64,000 nucleotides of DNA from Enterococcus villorum (GTDB lineage: Bacteria; Bacillota; Bacilli; Lactobacillales; Enterococcaceae). Positions 26,701 through 35,431 of this stretch are shown here, one piece after another. The position numbers were made by a program, and so were the translations under genes. The notes below the pieces were generated by a model, which searched no databases, was not told the origin of the DNA, and saw only the letters and a program-made list of their open reading frames with translations. Position 1 is the stretch's first letter. Each line of letters begins with the position of its first letter. The stretch is taken from NCBI RefSeq assembly GCF_007990225.1, contig NZ_BJWF01000004.1:44138-108137 (forward strand). Direction: 5' to 3'.

Positions 26701-27456
26701 TCACCTTTTTCCCTCTGATCCGACAACTTTTTCCATGATTTGCAGTAATGTTCGCACATCTTCTGGCTTTGTATTGCCAGTTTCTGGATCAATAATTGAA
26801 CTGTAAACATGAGGAATGATTTTTTTTACCTTTGCATCCACTGCGATTTGTAAAATTTCTTCAAAGTTATCTAAATCAATGCCACCTGTTGGTTCTAAAG
26901 CAAAATCATAAGTCGCACAAGCTTGAGCTACTAATTCATATTCTTTTTTGTGAGCCAAACCTTTCATTGGGAAATATTTAATGGATGTGCCTCCCATATC
27001 TTGGAGCAAGCGAATCGCAGTTTCAATCGTTACTACCCCCGCCGTTCCTTGAGCACTCAATGGACCTGTCGCAATATTTACATAGCCTTCTCTTCCTGTG
27101 GGAGAAACTAGACCATTAACAACCGTCTCGTTTTGTCCTAAAACAGCCCGTGAAGCGCCGACACCAGTAAATACCTGATTCACATGTTGTGGCTGTAAAA
27201 CTTTAGCCAATCGTGTAACCATTTGACTTTGATTTGGGTCTCCTGCACCTAGACCAATTGACAAAGCATTGTTTGTAGCTTCTTGGTATTGTTTCATGTC
27301 TTCGATGGCTGCTTCATCTGTTTCATAATTTTTAGAAAGGACACCTAACAGAATATGTCCGTTAGCTGCTTCATAACACTCGATAGCGTTTTCGACAGAA
27401 TTAGCTAATACATTCAAACAAACCTGATCATTTAAATAATTGGGAACTAATCTCAT
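26701..27456 (-). CDS. dgaF: KDPG aldolase-like, DgaF family
   Basis: A 251-residue class I aldolase of the DgaF type, cleaving 2-keto-3-deoxy-6-phosphogluconate to pyruvate and glyceraldehyde 3-phosphate in D-glucosaminate catabolism. Conserved stretches include LGVLSKNYETDE, SIGLGAGDPNQ, GPLSAQGTAGVV and the Schiff-base region IKYFPMKG; EPTGGIDLDNFEEIL follows. It differs from the short Eda-type aldolase in length and motifs. It sits between the DgaE-like lyase and the PfkB kinase, 15 bases after the former. The pairing with DgaE supports the assignment more than motif detail alone. Confidence 0.88.
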   Translation of the reverse strand: MRLVPNYLNDQVCLNVLANSVENAIECYEAANGHILLGVLSKNYETDEAAIEDMKQYQEATNNALSIGLGAGDPNQSQMVTRLAKVLQPQHVNQVFTGVGASRAVLGQNETVVNGLVSPTGREGYVNIATGPLSAQGTAGVVTIETAIRLLQDMGGTSIKYFPMKGLAHKKEYELVAQACATYDFALEPTGGIDLDNFEEILQIAVDAKVKKIIPHVYSSIIDPETGNTKPEDVRTLLQIMEKVVGSEGKR

Positions 27457-27471
27457 TTTTCTCTCTCCTTT

Positions 27472-28563
27472 TTATGCCATGATTTCTTTCAGACGAACAA
27501 TAATTTTTTTCATTTCTTCATCGTTAACCGCACGAATATCAAATTCAATGATACCATGATTTGCTTGATAGTCTCTTGTATAAATGGCTGGGTTCTTTTC
27601 TTTCAGGGCTGTAATCACTTCAATAGCTGGTTGATCCATGATTTTTACACTTGCTCGGTAAATCTCTCTGCCCGCAGGATCTTGTACCATTTTTGCTTCA
27701 AGATGGTCAATCTTGTTCAATTCATCAATAAATGGCACTAATCGTTTCTTCATTGATTCGCCAGGTTCACTGCCATTTTTGAGGTAATCTTCGACCGCTT
27801 GAGTAAATCCTAAGATATTCTCTTTCCCAATCTTCATGGAACGACCGAGACCTTTTGCCTGTAGACGTGCCCAAGGAATATAAGGCTTTTTCCCGATGAC
27901 CATGCCAGCACTTGGTCCTTCAATTGCTTTTGCTCCTGAATAAATGACTAAATCTGCTCCGAGTTTGGTGTATTTAAATAAGTTCTCTTCAGCAGCTGCA
28001 TCAACGATCAGTGGCACACCATGTTTTTTTGCCACAAAAACCGCTTCTTCAACTGTCAACATGCTCTTTTGTACCGTATGATGGCTTTTTATATAAAGAA
28101 TAGCAGCAGTGTTTTCAGTCACACACATTTCAATGTGTTCAGGTGTACACATATTGGCATAGCCAGCTTCGATGACCTGACCGCCTCCTTGTTGAACCAT
28201 CAATTCTACCGAAGTTCCATAATCCACATTGTGCCCTTTTGGTAAAATAATTTCTTTTTGCTTGATACGGTCTGAATAAGGGTGATAAACATGCATCAGA
28301 CTTCCTTTTCCAATGACTGCCGCCACGGATTGAGTAATGCCAGCTGATGCGCTCGAAACGATTTGGACGTCATCTACAGATAAAAGTTTGGCCAAATATT
28401 CGCCGATTTTTTCGCTAAGATCACTCATTTCAAAGAAATGCTCGCCACCAAATTGTTGTGCCTCTAGAACGGCTTTTGAAACCTTTGAAACACCTAGAAT
28501 CGTCATTTTTCCTGAAGCATTGATCACTTCTTTTAATTTGAATTTGTCATAATTGACACTCAT
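27472..28563 (-). CDS. dgaE: DgaE-like PLP enzyme (SelA family; D-glucosaminate-6-phosphate ammonia-lyase type)
   Basis: A 363-residue pyridoxal-phosphate enzyme of the SelA/DgaE branch. The start at 28563 (MSVNYDKFKLKEVINASGKM) has GGAGGAG upstream and overlaps the preceding gene by 17 bases. The PLP lysine is expected in YSGAKAIEGPSAG and the Asp contacting the cofactor ring in LIVDAAAEEN. In Salmonella DgaE removes ammonia from D-glucosaminate-6-phosphate to give KDG-6-phosphate. The next gene encodes the matching DgaF aldolase, so the reaction is plausible here. The upstream amidohydrolase suggests the natural substrate reaches this step after deacylation. Confidence 0.85.
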   Translation of the reverse strand: MSVNYDKFKLKEVINASGKMTILGVSKVSKAVLEAQQFGGEHFFEMSDLSEKIGEYLAKLLSVDDVQIVSSASAGITQSVAAVIGKGSLMHVYHPYSDRIKQKEIILPKGHNVDYGTSVELMVQQGGGQVIEAGYANMCTPEHIEMCVTENTAAILYIKSHHTVQKSMLTVEEAVFVAKKHGVPLIVDAAAEENLFKYTKLGADLVIYSGAKAIEGPSAGMVIGKKPYIPWARLQAKGLGRSMKIGKENILGFTQAVEDYLKNGSEPGESMKKRLVPFIDELNKIDHLEAKMVQDPAGREIYRASVKIMDQPAIEVITALKEKNPAIYTRDYQANHGIIEFDIRAVNDEEMKKIIVRLKEIMA

Positions 28564-29659
28564 AACTCTCTCCTCCAATAATGGCACAAACTGGCTTGAT
28601 TTGTTGCTGGATGACTTGGTGGTTACCATTTGAGTCAGTGATCACTTTTTCTTGGTCAATAAACTCAAATACAGTAAAATCAGCATCATATCCCTCTTTT
28701 ACTTTGCCTTTTTTCGTCAAATGAAAGTTTTTAGCAGGTGCTTCTGTCACCTTATTTAAAATTTCAGACCATGTATAACCAATAACATGTAGTTTTTCCA
28801 TCGTTGTCGCCAAATCATAGACCGGTCCGTTTTTCCGATTTCTGATATAAACATCTGTACTAATCGAGTCCGCTGTGATCCCTTGTGAGTAAGCTACTTT
28901 TGCCACCTCAAAATTAAAACTGTCCGTTCCATGACCAACATCAAAAATTATTCCTTTATCGTAGGCATCCTTAACAAATGGCTTGATTTGATGCGTTTGC
29001 TGGTCCAAGATCCCATTTTCTTTGCCATTAAAACAATGAGTCAAAATATCGCCTTTTTCTAACAAATACAAAATTTCATCTAAGCGTGGTGGAGCTGAAC
29101 CAATATGAACCATTAGGGGCAATGGCTGGTTTTCTTTTTGGATTTGCTTCGCCAATTGAAGAGGCGTCAAGCCATTTTCTCCAACAACCGTTTTGCTCAT
29201 TCGAGCCTTAATTCCTACAATAAACTCAGGAAATGCTTTTAATTTTTCCTGAACCAATTTTGCTTGTATTTTTGATAAGTCAGCTAATTCATCTTGTTCG
29301 ACAATTCCCCATTTTGAAATATTCAATAAAGCATACACATTGGTTTTTGCTTGTTTTGCTCGTTCATAAAATCGATGAATATTTTCAGCTCCCGTTGTAC
29401 CAGCATCAATTACTGTTGTCACACCTTTATTCACTCCGATTTGATCAGGGTAATCATAATATAAAGTCATTTCTTCATAACAATGGACATGATCATCGAT
29501 CCAGCCTGCTGAAAGATATTGGCCAGGTTGCAAGTGGTGTTCTTTTTTTCCTTTTTCCTGAATCGTTGCGGCAATTTTATGGATCTGTCCTTCTTTTACC
29601 CCAATATCTATCGTTTCTCCCTCTAAGGTATGCGCATTTCTAATGACTAAATCAAACAT
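28547..29659 (-). CDS. Amidohydrolase/deacetylase-family metallohydrolase
   Basis: A 370-residue amidohydrolase-superfamily enzyme. Metal ligands are visible as DDHVHCYE (HxH motif, residue about 55), MVHIGSA, THCFNGKENG and the late Asp in FDVGHGTDSFNFE. This is the family often named 'amidohydrolase/deacetylase', related to dihydroorotase and N-acetylglucosamine-6-phosphate deacetylases. Placed between a glycan-splitting DUF871 enzyme and a DgaE-like lyase, it probably removes an acyl group from an amino-sugar acid phosphate so that DgaE can act. This role is inferred from gene order. It is cytoplasmic, with no signal peptide. Confidence 0.85.
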   Translation of the reverse strand: MFDLVIRNAHTLEGETIDIGVKEGQIHKIAATIQEKGKKEHHLQPGQYLSAGWIDDHVHCYEEMTLYYDYPDQIGVNKGVTTVIDAGTTGAENIHRFYERAKQAKTNVYALLNISKWGIVEQDELADLSKIQAKLVQEKLKAFPEFIVGIKARMSKTVVGENGLTPLQLAKQIQKENQPLPLMVHIGSAPPRLDEILYLLEKGDILTHCFNGKENGILDQQTHQIKPFVKDAYDKGIIFDVGHGTDSFNFEVAKVAYSQGITADSISTDVYIRNRKNGPVYDLATTMEKLHVIGYTWSEILNKVTEAPAKNFHLTKKGKVKEGYDADFTVFEFIDQEKVITDSNGNHQVIQQQIKPVCAIIGGESYECQL

Positions 29660-29668
29660 CGTAAACGC

Positions 29669-30757
29669 CTACTTTTCTATAAATTTAAATTTTGACCACG
29701 GATGGATGAAAGAAAGTAAGAGATGCTCTTCTGGAACAATGGCGCCCACTTTATTTTTTCTTGCATCACGATGTGGCTCTAAAACGACTTGAAGTTCATT
29801 TTTGTATTTGCCAAAGGTATCATTTCCAATAACGACATCGCCAACTTGAAATTCTATTTCATTATCATGGGACTCATTTTTGTCCTCATTGTATTTTTTA
29901 CGCACTTCCGTGGAACGAATCACTTGTTCGGTAATATCCCCTCGACGAACGTGTTGTTCATTTAATGTAATTTGTCGTTCAATCTCATTGACAGCTGACG
30001 TAAATTCAATGGTAAAAACGGTTTGATAACGATCTAGTTCACCTAACATTCGTAACTCTTCCTCAGAAGCATAAGCGTTACCGATAATGACATCATCAAT
30101 CAAGTTAGTGGCAAATAAATGTTTGGCTGCAACATCCACCGGTAGATGACGGTGCATTTCTAGTGTGGGTAACCCATCATTAATATCCCAAGGCCCCATC
30201 GTACCGACTTGTGACGAAACAAAAGCGGCCGTTCGTATCCCATGTTTTTTAAAACGCACACTGCAAGATTCAAAAAAGGCATAAGGTAATCCTGTTCCTT
30301 CTTGGGGATAAAAATTATGGCAACCATATAAAAACGGTTCATTGGCTTGATGGGATAAAATATTCTCTAAATAAGCCACGTCATTACTCATATTTAATTC
30401 AATCGCTAATTGATAAGGATTGTAAGTCAATAGTGCTTCTTTTCGTCCATCAAAACCAAGGTCTAAACGGATGCCATCTGCCTCAGTGTCATGGAAAAAA
30501 CTTAAATCATCATAGGAAATATTTAACTGTTCAAAAATATTAGGTGCCACATCTAAAATAGTTTCAAATCCTAAACTTTTAGCAAAATGAATCAATTCTT
30601 GAAATTTTTGCTTCACAATTGTTGGTTCTTCCGTAACTTCTAACATGCTCATGAAAATACGATTAAAGCCGTATTTGTGTGCTAATTGTAAATATTCTCG
30701 ATCTTTTTGTGGATCGCTGTGATCTGGGTAAAGTGAAATGCCCAATGAACGTTTCAT
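29669..30757 (-). CDS. DUF871 / MupG-like 6-phospho-glycosidase
   Basis: A 362-residue TIM-barrel protein of the DUF871 family. The founding function comes from Staphylococcus MupG, a cytoplasmic 6-phospho-N-acetylmuramidase that splits MurNAc-6-phosphate from GlcNAc after PTS uptake. Typical segments are LGISLYPDHSDPQKDREYL, GFNRIFMSMLE, DGIRLDLGFDG and the C-terminal cyclophilin-like domain (VGDVVIGNDTFGKYKNELQ). It follows the EIIC gene by 24 bases. The genes downstream do not match MurNAc catabolism (no MurQ etherase), so the released sugar is probably different from MurNAc-6-phosphate. Confidence 0.85.
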   Translation of the reverse strand: MKRSLGISLYPDHSDPQKDREYLQLAHKYGFNRIFMSMLEVTEEPTIVKQKFQELIHFAKSLGFETILDVAPNIFEQLNISYDDLSFFHDTEADGIRLDLGFDGRKEALLTYNPYQLAIELNMSNDVAYLENILSHQANEPFLYGCHNFYPQEGTGLPYAFFESCSVRFKKHGIRTAAFVSSQVGTMGPWDINDGLPTLEMHRHLPVDVAAKHLFATNLIDDVIIGNAYASEEELRMLGELDRYQTVFTIEFTSAVNEIERQITLNEQHVRRGDITEQVIRSTEVRKKYNEDKNESHDNEIEFQVGDVVIGNDTFGKYKNELQVVLEPHRDARKNKVGAIVPEEHLLLSFIHPWSKFKFIEK

Positions 30758-30781
30758 TTTTTTCTTCCTCCATTTTATGTT

Positions 30782-32119
30782 TTATTGTGCTTGTTCTTGA
30801 GTAACTCCCTCCATTAATGTTGCTTCTTCGTTTGCTTGTTCTTCAGCTTCACGTGCGAGCTGTTGTTTTTCAAACACTTTGAAAAATGGATAATAGATAG
30901 CTAATGTGATGAAGAAGTTGGCAATCACTAACACCCCAGCTGCCACACTCCAATTGGTACTCATCCATGCAGCAATCGGTGCAGGCATCGCAAATGGCAA
31001 ACGTGCGACCATCATTGGCACGATTCCACTGACGGTTAAAATATAAGATAATGTAGTTGTGACTAATGGCGCAATAATAAATGGAATGCCCAACACTGGA
31101 TTCATAACGACTGGTGCCCCAAAAATCATCGGTTCATTAATATTGAATAGCCCCGGTAAAATCGATAGTCTACCTAAACTCTTTAAATATTTCGATTTAG
31201 AAAACATGAATAAAACGACTAATGCAAGTGTCGTTCCCGCACCACCGATCCAAACAAACCACTGTAAAAATTGTTCTGTAAAAATATTAGGCATGTTATG
31301 CGCATTGGTTCCTGCATTGAACGCATCAATATTTTCCGCAATCGAAATATCCCAAAATGGACGAATAACTGGACCCATAATAGCTGGACCATGAATCCCC
31401 AATACCCAGAAAAAACAAATCAAGAAGACGGTCAATAAGCCCCCAAACAAACTATTTCCAGCAAGTATTCCTTTTAAAGGCATCAATAGTTCACTTAAAA
31501 AGCCATTAAGATCAAATCCAAGCATATGGCGAATCACCCAGAAGAAAATCAAGATCACAGCCCCTGGAATCAATGCAACAAACGAGTTTGTCACTTCTGG
31601 TGGCACACCATCAGGCATCTTGATCGTAATTTTCTTTTCAATGAAGAAACGATAAATTTCTACAGAAATAATAGCTGTTACAATTGCTCCAAATAACGAG
31701 CCAGATCCTAGGTTTGCAATATTAATATAGCGTCCTGCTGTAATCCCTTCCAAATCTTCTAATACTCTAGTTGGCGGAGCTGCGACAATAAGAAAAGACA
31801 TCAACGCTAAAATACCCGCTGTTAAAGAATCAACTTTATAGCTTTTTGCTAATGATGAGGCGATCCCAAATGTGGCATATAAAGCTAAAATCCCTACAGT
31901 ATAACGAAACGGAATATCTAAAATTTCACGATATGGTTCAATCATTGCTGCAACAGATTCAATCGGGATATTTAATAAAATCGTGAAAAATGAGCCGACA
32001 ATTGTTAACGGCATCGTTGCAATAATCCCTTTTCTAATTGCTGTCATATGTCTTTGTGTACCAATACGATTCGCCACTGGCATAATCTTTTGTTCAATCA
32101 ACCCTACAAACTTATCCAT
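30782..32119 (-). CDS. PTS sugar transporter EIIC (lactose/cellobiose/chitobiose class)
   Basis: A 445-residue membrane permease of the EIIC Lac/Cel class, first gene of the operon. About ten hydrophobic segments and conserved stretches such as PAIMGPVIRPFWD, NIFTEQFLQWFVWIGGAGTTL and NINEPMIFGAPVVMNPVLGIP are seen. No EIIA or EIIB gene lies in the operon, so phosphate must come from partners encoded elsewhere. The C-terminus is a Glu/Gln-rich tail. Upstream, a 14-base palindrome and a near-cre site suggest control by a GntR protein and by CcpA. Confidence 0.92.
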   Translation of the reverse strand: MDKFVGLIEQKIMPVANRIGTQRHMTAIRKGIIATMPLTIVGSFFTILLNIPIESVAAMIEPYREILDIPFRYTVGILALYATFGIASSLAKSYKVDSLTAGILALMSFLIVAAPPTRVLEDLEGITAGRYINIANLGSGSLFGAIVTAIISVEIYRFFIEKKITIKMPDGVPPEVTNSFVALIPGAVILIFFWVIRHMLGFDLNGFLSELLMPLKGILAGNSLFGGLLTVFLICFFWVLGIHGPAIMGPVIRPFWDISIAENIDAFNAGTNAHNMPNIFTEQFLQWFVWIGGAGTTLALVVLFMFSKSKYLKSLGRLSILPGLFNINEPMIFGAPVVMNPVLGIPFIIAPLVTTTLSYILTVSGIVPMMVARLPFAMPAPIAAWMSTNWSVAAGVLVIANFFITLAIYYPFFKVFEKQQLAREAEEQANEEATLMEGVTQEQAQ

Positions 32120-32138
32120 TTACGCCCTCTACTTTTAT

Positions 32139-32201
32139 AACATTATAATGTTTCGACGGGATAATCATAACATATTTATTTATTTTTGTAAACGCTTTTC
32201 A
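32139..32201 (-). promoter_or_regulatory. Operator palindrome and near-cre site of the PTS operon
   Basis: AACATTATAATGTT (32139-32152) is a perfect 14-base palindrome about 20 bases upstream of the EIIC start, a good candidate for the GntR/HutC regulator encoded nearby. TGTAAACGCTTTTCA (32187-32201) is a cre-like site with one extra base, so CcpA binding is possible but imperfect. Confidence 0.5.
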
Positions 32202-32216
32202 AAAAGGGGAGACGAG

Positions 32217-32288
32217 TTGAAAATAGATAACCTCGACAATAAGCAACCGCTTCAATATGAGGTAAAATTAGCCATCTACCCTTGTTGA
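32217..32288 (+). pseudogene. Truncated N-terminus of a divergent GntR-family regulator
   Basis: A TTG start with AAGGGGAG upstream opens a 23-codon frame KIDNLDNKQPLQYEVKLAI that matches the N-terminal QPLYxQVKxAI pattern of GntR regulators, then stops. It is divergent from the PTS operon, where such a regulator is usually placed. The frame is cut off just before a long hairpin (32303-32380). Confidence 0.5.
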
Positions 32289-32302
32289 GTCACCCACCTT
32301 AT

Positions 32303-32380
32303 GGTGAAAACAGAAATGAATGACAAAAAATAGGAAAATCAATTTTTCTCTTTTGTCCCCTCATTTCTGAATGTTTCACC
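32303..32380. repeat. Long hairpin next to the truncated GntR gene
   Basis: GGTGAAAACAGAAATGA and TCATTTCTGAATGTTTCACC are imperfect inverted arms around a central ACAAAA/TTTTGT stem. The 78-base structure starts 14 bases after the broken GntR frame ends. It may be a small inserted element or a terminator. Confidence 0.5.
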
Positions 32381-32457
32381 CTGAAGCTGGAATGGTTAGG
32401 TAGCTTTTCGTCAAATGCTTTGGCGGAAATAATTGGCAGAAGATTGTTCAAACCCTC

Positions 32458-33159
32458 TTATGTTTCATAATCAATATGATAGGTATGCAGATTCGTCTCA
32501 TAAATTGCTTCTGAATATTCGATCATCTCTCCATGAATGCTCTTAGATTGTCGTGTTCTTTTTATAGCAATGGTTGATGACGTGTTTAACATTTCTTGTT
32601 CTTCTTTTGAAAGAAAAATTGCGGAAAAATCATCAGAAAAAGAATCAATCAGATAGCCCTTTTGCATCAATAACCGATACAACGACTCTTGATCAAATTC
32701 TTTACGTTTAAAATCTAATAAATCACTGGGTAAATAATGGATAAAATAAATATAAGGCTTCTCATCCAGATAGTATAATCGTTTAAAATAAGTAGCCGTC
32801 GTTCCAAAAGCCGAGAATAACGGATTTTCTTTTTTTAAAGTGATTTTTCTTAACTCAATTGTTTCTTTACGTACTTCATGACGTGAATTTTCCAAAATTT
32901 GCGTGAAACTCGCTGCTTTTGACAAGCGATTATAGGGACGGTTGCTTAAGACCGTTGTCCCACGTCCGCTTTTCTTTTCCACATATTCATCCGTAGCTAA
33001 TAATTCGATCGCCTTACGCACGGTTATTTTACTTACTTGAAACATTTCTTCCAACTCATTTTCTGTAGGCAACATCGTGCCAACAGGATATTTTCCTGAA
33101 AAAATATCCTCTTTGATTTTGTCTGCCACTTCTAGATAGAGTACTCGTGTTCTTTTCAT
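32458..33159 (-). CDS. GntR-family regulator, HutC/UTRA subfamily
   Basis: A 233-residue repressor-type regulator. The start at 33159 (MKRTRVLYLEVADKI) is chosen because AAAGGTGA lies just upstream. The winged helix (PVGTMLPTENELEEMFQVSK and the helix VRKAIELLATDEYVEKKSGRGT) spans residues about 10-75. The rest is a UTRA ligand-binding domain (FKRLYYLDEKPYIYFIHYLPSDL), which commonly senses phosphorylated sugars. It is transcribed in the same direction as the PTS operon but from its own promoter, 340 bases upstream. It most likely binds the palindrome at 32139 and responds to an intermediate of this pathway. Confidence 0.88.
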   Translation of the reverse strand: MKRTRVLYLEVADKIKEDIFSGKYPVGTMLPTENELEEMFQVSKITVRKAIELLATDEYVEKKSGRGTTVLSNRPYNRLSKAASFTQILENSRHEVRKETIELRKITLKKENPLFSAFGTTATYFKRLYYLDEKPYIYFIHYLPSDLLDFKRKEFDQESLYRLLMQKGYLIDSFSDDFSAIFLSKEEQEMLNTSSTIAIKRTRQSKSIHGEMIEYSEAIYETNLHTYHIDYET

Positions 33160-34016
33160 AATTTCACCTTTCATCTTTCTTAGTAGAATTATAGCATTTG
33201 AATCGCTCATGATTAAAGTAATGAGATTCGTTGGAAAGAGCGCCTGCTTAAAAGTTCCTTTTTACGCACACTCATTTCTCTTATCGTCACAGTAATCTCT
33301 ATTATTTTCTTTGATACGCTTTAAGCGAACAAGAGCCTGCTTAGAGTTTCTTCTTTGAACGTACTCTCTCATTTTAAACATTCAATCATGAGGTATGGCA
33401 AACAGAACAAATCTATTTTTCCTTATTGGGACCTTGCTTGTCCTCTTTTTGTCCATAAGTTTGAGACTGGACAAAAAGGAAATCCTTGATATTTTCGAAT
33501 TTGTTCTCCTGTATTTTTACTAACAGTAGCCACAAATTAATTAGGATTCCCCCCATGCCTTTTCTCGAATCATGCTTATGTTTTTACAATGACTTTGCCA
33601 ATACTCGATTAAAATCCTTGATTTGGTTAGGAAATATTGTCCTTTTAACAAAAACTTCTCTAAGTAACCATACCAGATGTATAAATTAAATTCAAAGAAT
33701 AGTTCACCTATACCAATTGTGTTACCAAGAAAGTATGTTACCACAAATAAAACCTATTTCATCTATACGACTGAAAAGGTGAGTGTTCTCGACAAAGTGA
33801 TTAAACAAATCACTATCAAACCCATTTGTCATTTATTGTTGTTAAGATAAAATACGCAAGAAGGATCTGGTAAGATGATTAACAATGATCAGCATTTTCT
33901 TTTAAACATGATTGATTGAACGATACCCCTCTTTTATTTATAAGAAGACGCATTCTATAACAAGTGTTGAAATGCCTTATTTCTAAATGAACCAACTCAA
34001 CCTACCTATTATTCTT
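33160..34016. other. Intergenic region between the GntR gene and csn2
   Basis: No gene is supported. Two loosely similar direct copies of a GCCTGCTTA..TTTCTT..ACTC block lie near 33242 and 33330. A hairpin at about 33437-33480 (CTTTTTGTCC with GGACAAAAAGG) could be a terminator. Short overlapping frames on both strands near 33.5-33.75 kb lack ribosome binding sites and recognisable motifs. This may be decayed DNA flanking the CRISPR-Cas locus. Confidence 0.4.
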
Positions 34017-35066
34017 TTATGATCTATCTTTTTTAGTCAAAAAAGCTTTTTCAAAAGGTGTGAGTTCTTCGATTGTCATTTTTGGACAATCCCAATTATT
34101 TCCAGATAATTCCGTCAATATCTTAAATAGCACCATGTCTTTAGGAAAAAGCAAGGGATCGAAGATTGTCGTCCCTAAATAAGGAAATATACGGTACAAC
34201 CGTTTTAGCAATACCTTCTGACACTCCACATATTCTTCTGGATATCTTAATTGTATTGAACGTAGCAATTCGGTATATGGTGGTAATTGTTCCTCTATTT
34301 CTCCTAAAATAATTGTTTTTTCAATATCTTCTGGTACATAATCCAAATCAAGAGAGCGGTCACTTAAAAAAAATACTTTTAGTTGCTTGGTTTCCAAACT
34401 TATTTTTTCGAATTCTTTTACCATTTTTCGTATGTCTTCTTTAGATAAAAAGTTTTCTATATTTTTTAAAATCAACCAACTTTCTTTACCCGTACGATTC
34501 ATTTCACCTCTTAGGAGCCGACAATATTCATCCAGCAACTGGTTAGAGTCCATCATATCAAGTGATAAATTCTCTTGGTTTTCTTTATAACTAATGGAAA
34601 GATGATTTTTTAATAATTGTTGATAATTTATGGGATGAATATTAGGCACAATACGATCAGAAATATGTCTAAAATCTTTTTGTATTCGTGACTCGATTTG
34701 AAAAAATCCATTCGTTATCTCTTCAATTAATCGATTCACACCTATATCGATTTTATATGTTTGCATTTGTTCATAGAGCAAACTACCTTTTATGTAACTG
34801 CATTCATTGAGAATACTTTCTCTATTTTCCATGATATAAATGGAAATATCTTTTGCTTTGATCAGTTTACCATCTAAAAATAGATGAATCCCTTCTTCAC
34901 CATAGACATGTTCTTCTAATTCAGAAAAAGTTTTCCCACTTTTAAAACGTTTAAAACTTCTGAAAATTTTCCACTTTTTTGTTGGAGAACCACCCATAAA
35001 AAAATTCCGATCATGAACATCAAATGTTATAGATTTTCCTTTTTCATATTCTAATCTCATTTCCAC
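34017..35066 (-). CDS. csn2: Csn2, long form, type II-A adaptation protein
   Basis: A 349-residue protein in the position of csn2, starting one base from the cas2 stop. It is clearly longer than the roughly 220-residue Csn2 of the common type II-A loci and corresponds to the large Csn2 subgroup first seen in S. thermophilus CRISPR1. Csn2 proteins form rings on DNA ends and are needed for spacer acquisition with Cas1, Cas2 and Cas9. The N-terminal MRLEYEKGKSITFDVHDRNF and the AAA-like middle part (LILKNIENFLSKEDIRKMV, VFFLSDRSLDL) fit a degenerate P-loop fold. It ends the operon. Confidence 0.85.
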   Translation of the reverse strand: MEMRLEYEKGKSITFDVHDRNFFMGGSPTKKWKIFRSFKRFKSGKTFSELEEHVYGEEGIHLFLDGKLIKAKDISIYIMENRESILNECSYIKGSLLYEQMQTYKIDIGVNRLIEEITNGFFQIESRIQKDFRHISDRIVPNIHPINYQQLLKNHLSISYKENQENLSLDMMDSNQLLDEYCRLLRGEMNRTGKESWLILKNIENFLSKEDIRKMVKEFEKISLETKQLKVFFLSDRSLDLDYVPEDIEKTIILGEIEEQLPPYTELLRSIQLRYPEEYVECQKVLLKRLYRIFPYLGTTIFDPLLFPKDMVLFKILTELSGNNWDCPKMTIEELTPFEKAFLTKKDRS

Positions 35067-35390
35067 TTAAATCACCACCAAACGATTGTTACCAACTTTT
35101 TCTTCTTGTTGGCTACGTACACCAACTAATAACTTCATTTCTTCAAATTGTTTTTCACTCACATATAATAATCGTATTTCTCCTGATTGTGGGAGTGTTC
35201 GCTTTAACATCCCTTCGTACTTTTTACCTGCAGATCGATTGGGAACTGTTCGATAATAAACAGAATACTGTAACATGACAAATCCATTTGCTAAAAGTTC
35301 CTTTCTAAATTTCCGATAAGCTTTTTGTTCTTTTTTCGTTTCTGTAGGTAAATCAAACATACAAAAAATTCTCATTTGCTGATACCTCAC
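35067..35390 (-). CDS. cas2: Cas2, CRISPR adaptation endonuclease-fold protein
   Basis: A 107-residue ferredoxin-fold protein, partner of Cas1 in the integrase complex. The motif MRIFCMFDLPTETKKEQKAYRKF with the conserved Asp after the first strand, and MLQYSVYYRTVPN, are typical of type II-A Cas2. It lies 41 bases after cas1, and csn2 starts directly after its stop codon. Confidence 0.93.
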   Translation of the reverse strand: MRYQQMRIFCMFDLPTETKKEQKAYRKFRKELLANGFVMLQYSVYYRTVPNRSAGKKYEGMLKRTLPQSGEIRLLYVSEKQFEEMKLLVGVRSQQEEKVGNNRLVVI

Positions 35391-35431
35391 TTTGTTCCCC
35401 CCCTTAAAAAGAAAGAATGATTGAAAAATAA

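Noticed and set aside
29233..29643. A 136-codon plus-strand frame opposite the amidohydrolase
   Set aside because: The minus strand has clear metal-binding motifs and operon context; the plus frame has none.
31983..32216. Plus-strand frame running into the truncated GntR start
   Set aside because: This part is the reverse complement of the EIIC gene and its promoter; only the segment after 32217 has its own start and coding character.
33486..33744. Overlapping frames on both strands between the GntR gene and csn2
   Set aside because: No ribosome binding sites, low-complexity hydrophobic content and no motifs. More likely non-coding or decayed DNA.
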